Of a DNA stretch of 64,000 bases, positions 11,138 through 22,566 are shown one piece after another. The notes under the pieces are model-generated. The model saw only the letters and a program-made list of their open reading frames with translations, was not told the DNA's origin and ran no database searches. Position numbers and translations under genes: made by a program. The first letter of the stretch is position 1; every line of letters starts with the position of its first letter. Origin of the DNA: Aureobasidium sp. EXF-3400 (taxonomy: Eukaryota > Ascomycota > Dothideomycetes > Dothideales > Saccotheciaceae); assembly GCA_024195585.1 (NCBI GenBank), contig SWBL01000141.1:1-64000 (forward strand), in the 5' to 3' direction.

Positions 11138-12604
11138 CTACTCAGTCTTCACAGCTCCAGCAACTTGCTCTTCCACAGCATCCTCATTTTCTTCATCAAC
11201 CTCATCCTCATTCTCCCCCGCCTCAACATTATCATTCTCCTCATCCGCATCCCCCTCCACCTCTCCCTCACCCCCATCTTCTCCCCCATACCCCCTGAGT
11301 TGCCCTCCCTTCCTCTTCGGAATAACACTCATAAACGCCTCACCCCAATCCCCGCACTCCAACCACCTGAGCATAATCTCATGCACATGATTAGTAGTTA
11401 ACACCTTCCTACTCGCCATCGCTAAGTAATCTCCAATCGGCAAGCGAGCGGTTTTTACTCCAGCGGCGGAGGCGCGGGCGGCGCAGATTCCTTTTTCGCG
11501 GTTCTTGTCGACGAGGCCGCCGATTATGTAGGTGGAGAAGGGTTTTAGTTCTGTGAGGGTGTGGTCGGAGTCGGCGGAGAGGTAGATTGTTTCGGCTTGT
11601 GCTTTTAGGGCGTCGAGGTCGGCTGCTGGTAATGCAGTCGGCTTCATGTAGACAGGGTGTTGGGGTTTGGCAGAGGTGGATGAGGGTTTGTCATCGACCT
11701 TGACATCTTCAGGCTTGTCTCCCTCGACTTTTGTTTCCTCGGTGTTGGTGGTGTCCTGTTGCCCTGCCTCAACAACAGGAACGTATTTCTCAAACACACC
11801 AGCCAGTCTGCCACCTCTTTTGTCATCAGCCATCCACTCCTTAGCCTTTTCACTAGCCACCACAAAATCCTCGTCCAAAAACCTGACACCCTTCCAACTC
11901 TGATAACTCTTATTCAACACACCATCAAACCTCTCCCTCAACTTTCCATTGAAACTGCAGACCGCAAGATGAGCTCTAAACGCTGTGTTCTTGTTGTCTG
12001 AGTAACATCTGGTCAATTGTCCTCCCAGAGAAATGCGTTCGTTATCCCTCATCAAGTTATCAAAGTCGCAGTCGATGAGGAGCGTTATGGGTAGCATGGT
12101 GGGTTTAACCCATTGTTTTTGCTTTTCCTTCCATGCATCGGGGTTTGCACGTTTTTCTTCGCGCTTGCGTTCTTTTTTGGCTTGGTTCTTTTCTTTGCGC
12201 CAGACTTTGCGGTCTTCCTTTTTGGCGTCCCATTCGGCTTGTTTGCGCAGTTTTTTTTGCATGGATTTGGAGAGAGGGGGAGTGACAGCGGCATCAGTGG
12301 AAACTGTGGTGGATGCTGTTGTGGGTGGTTGAGAGGGAGTTTCGGTGGGAGCGATGGCAGTGTTGGCGAGAGAGGTGACGGTTGTTGTGCCAGCGGAGGG
12401 GTTTGGTGGGTGAGAGACGGTGGACTCGGGGGCATCAGCTAGGGGTTGGGTGGTGGGTGGTTGTGTTGATGCGGTACCAGCAGCGTCTTGCATGTGGGCA
12501 TCCATGTCCTTGTCGGCAGCAGGGGCCAATTGAGCAGGCAGCGTATCGCGCTCATGATGGCTGCTGAGTTTACGGATCTTTGCTGGTCGTTCGTCTGATT
12601 CCAT
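11138..12604 (-). CDS. TRM10: tRNA (guanine(9)-N1)-methyltransferase
   Basis: Methylates N1 of guanosine 9 in tRNAs with S-adenosylmethionine. It is a SPOUT-class enzyme acting mainly in the nucleus and cytoplasm. The product is 488 residues starting at the ATG at 12604. An upstream in-frame TTG extends the frame but is not a likely start. Residues 1-125 are Ala/Thr/Pro-rich and disordered. A very basic coiled segment follows ([23 protein letters not shown]). The catalytic domain begins at [15 protein letters not shown] and includes [22 protein letters not shown] and a C-terminal [11 protein letters not shown] block, all typical of Trm10. An acidic Glu/Asp/Asn tail closes the protein. The gene is divergent from the GRIM-19 gene across 261 bp, so the two probably share a promoter. 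Confidence 0.93.
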   Translation of the reverse strand: MESDERPAKIRKLSSHHERDTLPAQLAPAADKDMDAHMQDAAGTASTQPPTTQPLADAPESTVSHPPNPSAGTTTVTSLANTAIAPTETPSQPPTTASTTVSTDAAVTPPLSKSMQKKLRKQAEWDAKKEDRKVWRKEKNQAKKERKREEKRANPDAWKEKQKQWVKPTMLPITLLIDCDFDNLMRDNERISLGGQLTRCYSDNKNTAFRAHLAVCSFNGKLRERFDGVLNKSYQSWKGVRFLDEDFVVASEKAKEWMADDKRGGRLAGVFEKYVPVVEAGQQDTTNTEETKVEGDKPEDVKVDDKPSSTSAKPQHPVYMKPTALPAADLDALKAQAETIYLSADSDHTLTELKPFSTYIIGGLVDKNREKGICAARASAAGVKTARLPIGDYLAMASRKVLTTNHVHEIMLRWLECGDWGEAFMSVIPKRKGGQLRGYGGEDGGEGEVEGDADEENDNVEAGENEDEVDEENEDAVEEQVAGAVKTE

Positions 12605-12662
12605 CTTCTTGTCCAGTGTCGCAATGGGAAAGAGCAAATCAATGCTTGCACCTTGACAGTTG

Positions 12663-12687
12663 TTGGCGGGGGAAAAAGTTGGCGGGC
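12663..12687 (+). promoter_or_regulatory. Tandem GTTGGCGGG in TRM10/GRIM-19 promoter
   Basis: GTTGGCGGG is present twice, at 12663..12671 and 12679..12687, 16 bp apart in the same direction, inside the 261-bp divergent promoter. It resembles an E2F/MBF-like core, but the binding factor is unknown. Site function is inferred. Confidence 0.4.
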
Positions 12688-12865
12688 AGCGGAAGGCACA
12701 CAGCTCGAGCCACGCGCGCCAAGACCCTCACATGCAACCTCTCAAGGTCAGCATTGCGCCAGCAGTCTATACCATTCCCCACCACCAATTGCCCTTCCCA
12801 CCGGCCCTCGATCGATTCACCCAACCCTCTTCGCAACTCACAACCTCACAACACACCCGCCCATC

Positions 12866-13370
12866 ATGCCTCAGGATATGCCGCCCACCGGCGGCTACGA
12901 GCCCGTCCAATACAAGCGCAACCTGCCCGCCCGCGGTTTCCGTCCCGCGACCTACCTGCTCATGGTCGGCGCCGTCTGCACCTACGGTTTCTGGCGCGTG
13001 GGCCAGGGTATCCGCGAACAAAAGTAATGCTTGCTTGAACACCTCTGCACACCCCAGAGCACCTTGCAATGGAGAACAGTACAATTAACACTCATTTGCA
13101 GCGAACTCGCACGCGAAAAGATGTGGTCCCGTATCCACCTCATCCCCATGCTGCAAGCAGAAGAAGACCGCGATCAGGTCCGTCGTCACTTTGCCGATAA
13201 GGCTCGTGAAAGAGAGTTGCTTGGTGCAGAAACCAAGGTTTACCACAGTGATCGGTATTGTTTTCCCGAACTCTTGAAGGATTCACAGACAAAAGAACAC
13301 AAGGCTAATGTCATGATACAGTTTCGTTCGCCCGACATTTGCTGTTACTCCTAACGAGATTACCAAGTAG
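12866..13370 (+). CDS. NADH:ubiquinone oxidoreductase GRIM-19 (NDUFA13) subunit
   Basis: Accessory subunit of mitochondrial complex I, homologous to human NDUFA13/GRIM-19, located in the membrane arm. Exons 12866..13023, 13102..13254 and 13322..13370 join to 360 nt, giving 119 residues. The N-terminus MPQDMPPTGGYEPVQYKRN followed by LPARGFRP is characteristic of the family. A single transmembrane helix follows (ATYLLMVGAVCTYGFWRVG). The charged ELAREKMWSRIHLIPMLQAE helix and a C-terminal block ending ITK follow. The length and the N-terminal signature fit fungal orthologues closely. There is no separate cleavable presequence, as is usual for this subunit. All three splice junctions keep the frame and have GT-AG ends. 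The gene converges with GRC3. Confidence 0.93.
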
Positions 13371-13630
13371 AGCAGGTGATCTGGGTTAAGGAAAGGCATG
13401 CTGAGGGGTATGGAGCGTTAGAAGAGGCATCGGCGACAGGAAGAGGATGCATGTGTCATTTCAAAATTCCATGGTACTTTTCGTCAAGAGAGATCATGGT
13501 CAAATACTTTAAGCCGTTAGGAGCGGCTCCCCGAAATCAATACAAGGGGTTTCCAGACAATATGTACACAAATGAGGTTTCTTTCCTCTTCAGCTTTCAT
13601 TTCCTCCCTTTGCATTCAACCCTCATCACA

Positions 13631-15827
13631 CTAACCAGCATTTCTGCCTCCAAAGTTTCTCGGCAAATGCCTAACCCTCCACTCCTTCTCACCCAGCCCG
13701 AGTCCTGTTTCGTTCGCATCCCTCTGGGCAACATAAGGCTTACTGGTCTTGTTCTTCATCAAACTGAACGCCTCCTGACTCTTCACCTTCTGCGCCTCAC
13801 CACTATATGTATCCTCCAGGAACAACCATCCAGGCGAATCAAACTTGCCCCTGACCAACACAGTCTTGGACCCTTGCAAAGACTTGATCTGCTTGACCGA
13901 CATGGATGTGATAAGTTGCAATTCCTGTTTCGCCACGTTGATACCACGGACGACAGCCAATCCCTTGCAGCATGAGAATCGTGGGTCCAGTGGCTGAATC
14001 AACCCGCTGTTGTCCGCGCGAAGATACGGTAGACCTTCTGGTGTTCTGCCAATTCTTTCCGTCATCGTTTCTCCCATTTCTGCTGCCGACGCTGAGGGCG
14101 CGTGAGGCGGTCTGTATTGTACCGTTGCGTATGCTTCGTCCGACTCGATTTCGCAGATTGCGACAATCATACCGTCGAGGATCGATGCCAGGAAGTCCGG
14201 GCTGACTGCTTCGCCGTACGACATTATATTTGAGATACCAGCGTTGGGGCCGTTATATTTGACGTGCCACGGGTGAACATGCGAGAGTGTGGCGTTTGTC
14301 CATTGTGAAACTCCTTTGCTTGGTGATAATGAGTGGAAGTAGGACATTGCTTGCATGGACCGCAGTTCAGCACTTGTACGGGATTGAGCTGGCTTGTATC
14401 GGGGTGGGATCATCAACACTTTGGCCATTGGTAGTGTGGCTTGGATGGATGCGACAGTGTCTCTCTCCATAGGCTCCATGAGCACCACATCTGTCAGCGG
14501 GAATTGCTGTACCAGCTCCATCATAGCCGAGACTGCCGATCCAAGTACCCAACCAGAGCAGTTGAGGATCAACGGAGCTCCAGCAAAGTCTTCCAAGGCA
14601 CGGAAGTACTCGTCACGCAGATCCATTGCACAGGCAAGGAAGTGAACGACATCCTCTCTCGGCGAGTTGGCAGCGATGGTATGTGATCGAATTGTCCTGT
14701 GAGCCGAACTGACATGCCCAGATGGATGTGTGTAATTGGGTCCGAGAACGGGTGATCGGATCTGAACAAGAGACATCAGACCAGGCGCCGAGTATTCAGG
14801 CTGCCCCGGGTCGAGATCTAACCAAAAGCATGATGTAGCTGCTGTCGCCTTCGATGCGGTCAAGAATGTGTTGATGATCCACTTGCATATTGTTGATTTG
14901 CCAGAGCCTTTGGGTCCAGAAACCATGATTACAGAACTTGGATGTGTCGCCGTCGGCTTGCTGAGGACCCTGTTTAGGGTGACTTGACAATCCTGCTCCA
15001 CTTCGAGCGCTGTGACAGCACGCTTCAATGGGTCGTCAGAAGAGCTTCTGAGCAGAACAAAAGACCTTGACTCGGGCTCCGCATCTTTCACATCTTTGGG
15101 GGTCTGAGCATACCATAGTTTGGTCCACAGAGGAGAAACTTTGCTCAGACGTCCCAGCGAGCGAGCAGTTGTGATGACATCGATCTCAGCAGGACCACCT
15201 CTTGCAGTGATGACTGGCAGAGCGTGTGTAGTTGGTGCATATACGCGATGTCTTCTTGGGCCTGACCTGAGCACAGCACCGTAAATCATGACATAGCCAG
15301 AGTTGACGCGCAGATCGTATTCTCCAACAAAAGTAGCGGTCTCTCCAGCTTCCAATTTTAGACTGAGCATTTCAGGAGTGTTTGAAGTGACACATTGTGC
15401 ATCCGGTGGTAGGTTAGAAAGTTTGCATGGTTGATCGGTCTTGTAAGCAGTTCCATTTTGGCCACGAGGGAAGTTGGCCTCAAAGTCAGAGTCATCTTGC
15501 TCATCATCGCTAGATGCATGACTGTCGAGTTCTTGAGCCTTTGTCAAAGGAAAGCTCGACAACAATGTGGAAAGCTGTGGGTTCTCGGCACCGTTGCTGT
15601 GAGGTCCTCCTGCGACGATTGGGGGAGTAGTCACGCCCGTTTCTGAAGACTCATCAGAAGCTATTTGACTTGCAGCTGCCTTTGCTTTGGCTGCAGCAAA
15701 TGCACTTAAGCGAGCTGATCGATGTGTTAGTATCATTGTGGGATATCCACGGAGTTATAAGATGGATGAACATACGCTGTTTGGTGGTTGCAGGAAAAGC
15801 TTCTTGGACTTTTCTTTTTTGCTGCAT
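13631..15827 (-). CDS. GRC3: Polynucleotide 5'-hydroxyl kinase Grc3
   Basis: Phosphorylates 5'-OH RNA ends. In yeast, Grc3 works with the nuclease Las1 in ITS2 removal from pre-rRNA and helps Pol I termination. Exon 1 (15827..15776) encodes MQQKRKVQEAFPATTKQ, and exon 2 (15714..13631) encodes the rest, 711 residues in total. The 61-nt intron has a GTATGT donor and a CTAACA branch. The N-terminal 100 residues are low-complexity and acidic. The beta-rich domain (ETATFVGEYDLRV, GYVMIYGA) leads to the kinase core with Walker A GPKGSGKST near residue 285 and WLDLDPGQPEYSAPG as the lid and Walker B region, both typical of the Clp1/Grc3/Nol9 family. The C-terminal domain carries LDPRFSCCKGLAVVRGINV. 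Divergent from RPA34 across 490 bp. Confidence 0.92.
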
Positions 15828-16317
15828 GGTTAATCCTTTCTGCGGAACAAAGCCTTGTTCCTTTTCAATGTTGCTGTCCAAATTGTGCATTCGAAATGTT
15901 TCCTAGATCCAGAAATTTGTTTGACAGTGTGGTACGATATACTTGGAGGATTATGATCAAGACGTCTTCACCAGCATAGTTGACGAAGGTATGTTTGTAT
16001 TCGATGATATAAAAAAGTAAAAGACGTCGATGGGTATTTTCCAAATTGGGGACATTGCGACGGAGAAGAGAACGGAGAAAGGACGCTTGGCGGTTGCCGA
16101 AGCTTTGATCAACCGCCAAAAATTATCTCGACATGGTCTTTTTCTTTTGCATACCATTTACGTCCCCAGACTCGCGAGAGTCGACTGTACACAACATCCA
16201 TATACTGTGATACACATCATCACATCTGCCAATATCAACATCTCAACCGATAGCGACATTACTATCCCTACCCGAATTCGCATGCTTGGTTAGCATCGAC
16301 GACCACCCTCATTCAAT
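15828..16317. promoter_or_regulatory. Shared divergent promoter of GRC3 and RPA34
   Basis: This 490-bp region separates two nucleolar genes transcribed in opposite directions. No coding unit inside. It contains the perfect inverted repeat at 16087..16119. Coregulation is inferred from the arrangement. Confidence 0.6.
16087..16119. promoter_or_regulatory. Perfect 10-bp inverted repeat, TTGGCGGTTG / CAACCGCCAA
   Basis: Left arm 16087..16096 and right arm 16110..16119 are exact reverse complements with a 13-nt spacer. It lies about 200 bp upstream of the RPA34 start and 260 bp upstream of the GRC3 start. It is a likely binding site for a dimeric factor, or two opposed sites. The factor is unknown. 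Confidence 0.55.
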
Positions 16318-17613
16318 ATGCCCAAAGTCAAGGAGACAAGGGTTGCTCTGACGGGTGCGGCTGCTCTGAAAGCAGCTCCCAAGATGTCCGACACAACGCG
16401 CAAGGCTCCTCCGCACTCTGAGGAAGTTCAGACTGTTAGCGACAGCGACGAATCCAACAGCGACAGCAGCAGTGGTCACAGCAGCGGAAGTGAGAGTGAT
16501 GCTGAGAAGCGCAAGAACACCAAGAAGCCTAAGCCAAGCAAGGTCAAAGAGACGGAACCGAACAGCCCCCCGGTACCCGACGACAGCAGCGACGACTCGG
16601 ACTCGAATGCCGATTTGGATCGTGCCGTCGCACAGGCAAAGACACAAAAGAATGCTGCAAAGAAAGCTCCTGCTATCGTGACACCCAACGGGGCTGCACT
16701 CAAGACTTCCAAGTCGACTAAGGCATCCAAGAGCTCCGAGAAGGTTTCCGAGTCGGACGATAGCAGTGATGAGAGCGACAGTGATGTCGAGATGGCTGAG
16801 GCAGACAAGCCTGCTCCAGCTGCTGGTCAAGCTTCCGCCTCTGAGACAACAGCAACAGCCATCGTCCCTCCTCTGCCATTTGCTCCTCCGCCAGGTTACA
16901 AGGCACTTAATACAAAGTCCGCCCTAGCAAAGACAGCAAACTCTCTCTTCGATCCCTCCACCATCTCCTCGAAACAAATCTGGCACATCACCGCTCCCTC
17001 GTCGGTCCCGCTATCTTCAATCAAGTCTGTGTCACTCTCCGCGATTCAATCTCACCAAACCGTTCTTTCGCACGAACGGACCGACTACAACTTGGCAGAA
17101 GAGCCCACCAACAACGCCCGTGTCCTGTTGCCTTCGTCAAAAACGGATGCATACACTGCCGTCGAGGTCCCCGTTTCAAAGACTCTGCACCTGCAACAAA
17201 CCATCCGCCTACCCAACCTCTCTGCTTATCAAACCGACCCCAACACTGGCTCAAATGCTGCCGCAAGTCTGAGAACTCCTGCCGTCAGTGCTCCCCGTCC
17301 CCAACCCAAAGGCATGAAGATGCGATACAAGCCCCCAGGTTTCGGTGATGAGGATCCCGGTATGATCGGATCTTCCGAAGACGAAAGCGACGCCAACGCC
17401 AAGCAAGTCGAGAAGTCCGCAAAGGAGGCTCGCAGCAAGCGTAAGCGTGACGAGAAGGAGGGAGATGAGACACCCAAGGACAAGAAGAGGAAAAAGGCAG
17501 CAGAGGCTGCTGAGAAGCTAGCTGAGGGTACCAGAGCCGAAGTGCCCCAGACATCAGAAGAGAAAGCAAGAAAGAAGGCGGAGAAGAAGGACAAGAAGAA
17601 GGTGAAGAAGTAA
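16318..17613 (+). CDS. RPA34: RNA polymerase I subunit RPA34.5
   Basis: Subunit of Pol I that forms the TFIIF-like Rpa49-Rpa34.5 heterodimer and supports rRNA gene transcription in the nucleolus. A single exon encodes 431 residues. Residues 1-180 are Ser/Asp-rich with many SDSD and DSSDDSD clusters, likely CK2 targets. The conserved domain starts at LPFAPPPGYKALN and includes SSKQIWHITAPSSVPLSSIK, a region where homologues share the KQIWHIT-P-VP pattern. The segment GMKMRYKPPGFGDED follows, and the C-terminus is strongly basic (KKAEKKDKKKVKK), as in yeast Rpa34.5. The N-terminal Ser-rich extension is longer than in yeast. The start at 16318 is the first ATG in frame. The family call rests on the middle block plus the Lys-rich tail. 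Confidence 0.85.
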   Translation: MPKVKETRVALTGAAALKAAPKMSDTTRKAPPHSEEVQTVSDSDESNSDSSSGHSSGSESDAEKRKNTKKPKPSKVKETEPNSPPVPDDSSDDSDSNADLDRAVAQAKTQKNAAKKAPAIVTPNGAALKTSKSTKASKSSEKVSESDDSSDESDSDVEMAEADKPAPAAGQASASETTATAIVPPLPFAPPPGYKALNTKSALAKTANSLFDPSTISSKQIWHITAPSSVPLSSIKSVSLSAIQSHQTVLSHERTDYNLAEEPTNNARVLLPSSKTDAYTAVEVPVSKTLHLQQTIRLPNLSAYQTDPNTGSNAAASLRTPAVSAPRPQPKGMKMRYKPPGFGDEDPGMIGSSEDESDANAKQVEKSAKEARSKRKRDEKEGDETPKDKKRKKAAEAAEKLAEGTRAEVPQTSEEKARKKAEKKDKKKVKK

Positions 17614-18125
17614 AGTGTTTTACTGCATACCTATACCATGCGCGGAGTTCATGTTTAGGGGAAAGGCGTTCTCTGTTGTATGTACAACACCTCAAAAGTG
17701 AAAAGCTATTGATCCTCTTCTTCGAGATTCCATACGTTATCATCATCGTGAATCTGAGTAAGTCTAGTTCTGAGAAGTGCTTTTCCTCATCGGACTCCGG
17801 CACCATATCGTAAAAATGCAGAAAGATACCACACTCTGTTATTGTCAACACATGATATTATCTTTTTCTTCAACTTCTCTAAAATTGATGCTTGAAGTCC
17901 TCTGACCATGTCTCGCATTCATATCAACCAACATTGGTGCTGTACAAACAAAAAGTGTTCGTCTCACAAGTCGTTATTGTAGTGACCCTGATTTACAAGT
18001 TGCACAGCCACAAGAAGCCCCAGCCACATTTCCCTGTCACACGTGAATGATGGAGACATGATGCGCGACATCTGGTATACACGAATCACATCTCCGTCTC
18101 ATCTAGATCTAGCATACAGACTATT
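17614..18125. other. Intergenic between RPA34 and MON1
   Basis: 3' flank of RPA34 and promoter of MON1, both on the plus strand. No gene supported. A CACGTG hexamer occurs near 18040, a possible bHLH site. Confidence 0.45.
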
Positions 18126-20146
18126 ATGTCCTCTGTGGCGAGTCAGAAGAGCTCCAAGTCTCTCGTTATAGCAGAAGAGTCCGCCCCTAAGGACTCGACA
18201 ACGGCCTCGGACACCAAAGACAAACAACATGAAGAGGACATGATGGAAAACTCACAAGAAATTCGTCCGCCGCTACCTCCCAGGCCAACAAATCTGGATC
18301 TACTGGACGAAAGAGGTTCTGGCGGTTCCATGAGATTGCCAAAACGAATGGCCTCACGACCAAATCTGCAAGCACGACCAACAACCGCAGTATCCCTGAC
18401 TGATGTCCACACCTCAAACAACCTTCCAGACCATGATTCTTCCACTCTCGCTCTCCCCAATCGACCCATATCCAGAAAACAGAGCTCAGCCACCATAAAC
18501 CGGTTTCGAAGTCGCGTGGGCAGCGACGCAGCTGAAACAAGCAGCATCCGCAGCTTCACAAACACCCTCGGAACAACCACAGGCGCTGAGATGGAATCTC
18601 TTCTCGGCGACCCATTTCCCACATCTCCAGCTTGGAAATCTTTATCCGCACAACTGGAAAAGGAAAATCCAATGGATCATGTTTTTGACGAGGATGACAT
18701 TTTCAGCCTTCGCATGCATCATGAGTTTGATGAGCTAGAAGAATTCAGAGCAAATGGTACAAATGAGGAGTTTCTAATGAACTCATGGACCTCAAAACTC
18801 AAGCATTTTTTCATCTTGAGTTCGGCGGGAAAACCGATTTGGAGTCGACATGGTGATGATCAGGTTATTGCCAATCATATTGGTATCTTGCAGACGCTCA
18901 TTTCATTCTATCAGGATGTTGACGACAACTTGCGGGGCTTTACTGCTGGTAATGCTAGATTTGTCATTTTGTCAAAGGGGCATTTGAATTTGGCTGCCAT
19001 CAGCAGGCTGGGTGAGAGTGATTTGCAGCTCAAGACGCAGCTGGAATCTCTATACATGCAGATTCTATCGACACTGACTTTACCGAGCATGCAACGCATG
19101 TTTTCAAATCGACCTTCTACGGATCTACGACGACCACTTCAAGGCACAGAAGTCCTTCTCGGAGCTTTAGCTGATGGATTTACAAGAGGTTCTCTACCTA
19201 CCCTCCTCTCCGCACTCGAATGCCTGAAGATCAGAAAATCCCACCGTCAAGTCATCAACAACACTCTCCTCAACGTCAAATCTCCAAATCTGCTTTACGG
19301 CTTAATGGTAGCAGGCGGCCGTCTAGTCAGTGTAGTGCGACCACGAAAACACTCTCTACACCCAGGAGACCTGCAATTAATCTTCAACATGCTATTTGAA
19401 GCCGGCAGCGTTAAAGCCGGGGGCGGCGAGAATTGGATTCCGCTATGTTTGCCTGGCTTCAACAATACCGGTTTCCTATACATGTATGTCAGTTTCTTAG
19501 ACATTGGAGCGGATCGTGCGAAAGTTTCTGAGGAAAGACCTCAATCTTCGTCTGGTTCGCCTAGAGATGATGATCAATTGGCTATTATCCTGATTAGTGC
19601 TGATAAAGAGGCTTTCTATGAGTTACGACAGATGAGGGATGATTTGATAGACGTAAGTTTCTCGTCTCACCATCACAATAAGTCATGCTTAATTACAATA
19701 TACTGACGCGCAAAACACAGCAATTAAACCAAAACGGCAGCATGTCCATCCTCAGCACCTCCATCCGCCTCGGCCGCCCCTCCGTATCTCAAATCCTCCC
19801 CTCCTCCCCCCTCCTCCACTTCATCTACAAATCCCGCCCAAACGTCCAATTCTTCACTCCCTCCCTTTTCCCCCATTTTTCCTCTCTGGTCCCCCATCGC
19901 CGATTAATTTCCTTATACTCTTCTCTCCACACAGCTGTTCACAATAAAACTGCGCATCTGAAGGTGCACTATGCTTGTGCGAAGGATGCAGTGGCGTTGG
20001 GCTGGGAAACTAAAGACTATGAGTTTTATGGTGTTGCGGGTGCGGGGTGCGGGAGGGAGGTTGTGGCCAAAGCGGCGCAGGAGGTTGTGAGGTGGGTGAG
20101 ACGGGAAGAGGAGAGGGTGTTTATTATTGGTGGTGCTGTGTTTTAG
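18126..20146 (+). CDS. MON1: Vacuolar fusion protein Mon1
   Basis: Mon1 pairs with Ccz1 to form the GEF that activates the Rab7 homologue Ypt7 on late endosomes, vacuoles and autophagosomes. Exon 1 is 18126..19652 and exon 2 is 19721..20146, for 650 residues. The intron has a GTAAGT donor and a TACTGAC branch. The first 190 residues are disordered and Ser/Thr/Pro-rich. The first longin domain begins at WTSKLKHFFILSSAGKPIWS and continues through GDDQVIANHIGILQTLISFY. A second follows with LLYGLMVAGGRLVSVVRPR, and the third runs into exon 2. The C-terminal exon carries FYGVAGAGCGREVV. Order and length match fungal Mon1 well. The start is the first ATG in frame. The sequence around the splice acceptor gives an unbroken match into the third longin domain. 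Confidence 0.93.
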
Positions 20147-20793
20147 AGACTTGGGGCAAGAGGTGAAGAGAAGAGCAGAAATTCAGGCCTGATGCTTTTT
20201 GTGTTGCGAGATTTCTTGTGTGGCCGGACTAGCTCTGGTGATATGTAGTTGTGAAGCGTGTATGTGGACCTGCACAAGGAAACAACAAGTAATGGCAGTA
20301 GATCTATCATGGTATATAAAGAAGCTACGAGCAAGTGAAGAGGACAATCGAGGAAAAAGGGCACGGAGGAATAAGGCCAAAGAGGCAGATGCGGTACTCT
20401 ATCTGCGTGTCTATATGGTGGAGTGTATGTATCCAATGGTCGTGGAAGCATCGTATCTCGGCCATCGAGGTTGTACTTGGGCGGCCTGATGTCAGCATTC
20501 TCCAATAGCCCGGAGCCAAAAGTTCACTTTCAATCTTCGACGATCTAAGAATGTATGGTATCCAATGAAGCAGAGAACTGACTCGAGACAAGTAGCAGCA
20601 GTGTGTCTTGCATCTTAAAATGCTCCATTTCGGCTGAAGCCAGATGCTATCTCCATGGCACGCCACAATGAGGAGTGCGTTGCCGAAATACAGCGCGGTG
20701 TAAAATGGGCATGTATATCACCAACCGCATGCTGTAGGGGTGATGGACCGCAGTCTATGAGATTCGTGTATGTACAATTAAGCCTCTGGCGGT
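20147..20793. other. Intergenic between convergent MON1 and phosphatase gene
   Basis: 3' flanks of two convergent genes. The short ORFs on both strands lack domains. Nothing else seen. Confidence 0.5.
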
Positions 20794-21934
20794 TCAAGAC
20801 TCTGCATCGCTGGGGCGGTGGTGCTCCAGCCAAGCGAGGCGCATGACATCGTAAAGGAAAAGAAACTGAGCTTCGCTTTGGACCATCATCATGCGCTGCT
20901 TTCTCATGGCATTGACGGTGTCGAGGATTGGATCAACGTCGTCAGGGACAGAGTCGAGATTACCGCGTTCCAGGTTTGCGAGTAGGAAATCCAGGGCAAT
21001 GAAAGAGCCTGATCTGCCAACACCGGCAGAGCAGTGGACAACGCGGGGACTTGGTGTAGATGTCGAGATTGTATCTGAGGCAGCGTCCAGAGGAAAGGTT
21101 GAAGAAGTGGATACGGCGGGTGGTGAATTCAAAGTGGCAGACTTTTTGATGAGGTTGAGCATGGCGTTGCGATTCTCGCCTTCAGGGACCGAGAAGTCGG
21201 GCCAGCCGACAAAGAGCAAGTGGTGGATTTCTTTCTCATGCCACTGATCGTCTCCTTCTTGTTCCGTTGGTGCAGACTTGTAGTGCAGGCGCAAGTGGCG
21301 GACGGTACAGCGACATGTGGGGTCTTCTTCAGACGATAGGAGCTCAACCTTGCCCTCGAATCCTAATGACAAGATGTTAGCAGGAATCAAACAAGAACCA
21401 AACGACATCAGGCTTACCGTCGTCAAGATCGGGGTCCGGGTGAAGTTCAAGTGGTGCATCTTGACCGTCGGGAAAGTACTTGAAGCACTTTTCGCGACCG
21501 GCCTCGTGGGTTTGAGTGAGCATGACGACAACAGCAGCAGAGTCATGGGTAGACTCTTGAGCAAGCATGCGATAGAATTGCGAAGTCGATGTGCTCTTAG
21601 GACCTTGTGTAGCAATGTAGCGGCGTGGGCCCAGTACGATAGGGGAGGCATTGATGTAGTCGTTGAAGCCTTCTGCGACGTTCAACTTGACACGGTTGTT
21701 TGCAAAGGGCTCAACGTTGATGTAGCGGTTGCGATATGCGATGTGGTCGCCAGTCAAGCGTGACCATTCCGACTCTTTCTCAGGCTCTTCGTATTGTTCA
21801 GTAAGGCGAAGGCGTTGCAGGTTTTCGAGGTAGTTGAAGGTGTTGCGAAGGGTCGGACGGTCTTGACGGAGGAATTGAGGCAGGTCATTTGGAAGGTCAG
21901 ACAGTGACTGGCTGGAAGCGGAGCGGGTAGCCAT
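20794..21934 (-). CDS. Protein-tyrosine phosphatase, classical type
   Basis: Removes phosphate from tyrosine in signalling proteins. Exon 1 (21934..21418) and exon 2 (21362..20794) join to 361 residues. The 55-nt intron has a GTAAGC donor and TGCTAACA branch. Conserved blocks appear in order: NRYINVEPF (KNRY motif), DYINASPIVL, YIATQGP, the WPD loop as VGWPDFSVPE, and the P-loop VHCSAGVGRSG that holds the catalytic Cys and Arg near residue 285. The QTEAQ-type block is present as MMMVQSEAQFLFLYDVM, with Ser replacing Thr, which is common. The ATG at 21934 is chosen because the longer frame starts only at a TTG. All catalytic elements are present, so activity is expected. It is closest in layout to fungal Pyp/Ptp1 cytosolic enzymes that act on MAP kinases, but the exact orthologue is not fixed. 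Confidence 0.9.
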
Positions 21935-22566
21935 GGCTCGTCTGATGCTGGCGGAGCGTCGTTCGAGAAACTTTTGTTGCTTTTCAAGTAGGCGAATGCG
22001 CCGGGGCGATGTGTGGTGAGCCAACGTGGCTATGGAAGGCGTAGTTTATATGGTTGTGTTCGCGGGTGAAAGCCGAATGGAACAAGCTAGAAGCGGTCTT
22101 GTATGTGCGAGTGTAAATGGACGTGAGTGAAAATGTACTGAGATTGTTCTTGTCGCAGGAGATTCAAGGCTGAAAGTATGAAACATGACATGCTAACATG
22201 ACCATGACGGCCTGCCCCTCGATCGGCTGTTCCTTCCGGCGAGACAATCTTGGGTTTTGAGATAGCATTGAAAGATGGGTATTTTCTATACACAGCAGGT
22301 TCTATCCGAGACCGAGCGAGAAGAAGACGTCTCAGTCATGATTTGTGCCTTTCCAAGACTTCTCGTGTTGCTACAGCTCCAAATGGGCAGCTGCATGGCA
22401 AAAACATTCGGTTGCTCCTTCCCTAGGATTTTTCGGGGTCCGTCTAAACTCCATCTGCTATCTCCGTAGTCGTCATTGAGGCAGGCACCTTCCTTCTTTA
22501 ATAACCATACACCAAGTTCTGATTTCTTTGGGAGTGTTCATATTTGTAGTTGATCAGATTATCAAG
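21935..22566. other. Divergent intergenic region, phosphatase / MRX7
   Basis: Probable promoters of the tyrosine phosphatase (minus) and MRX7 (plus). No gene supported. GTTTATATGG near 22053 may serve as a weak TATA-like element for the phosphatase. Confidence 0.45.
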
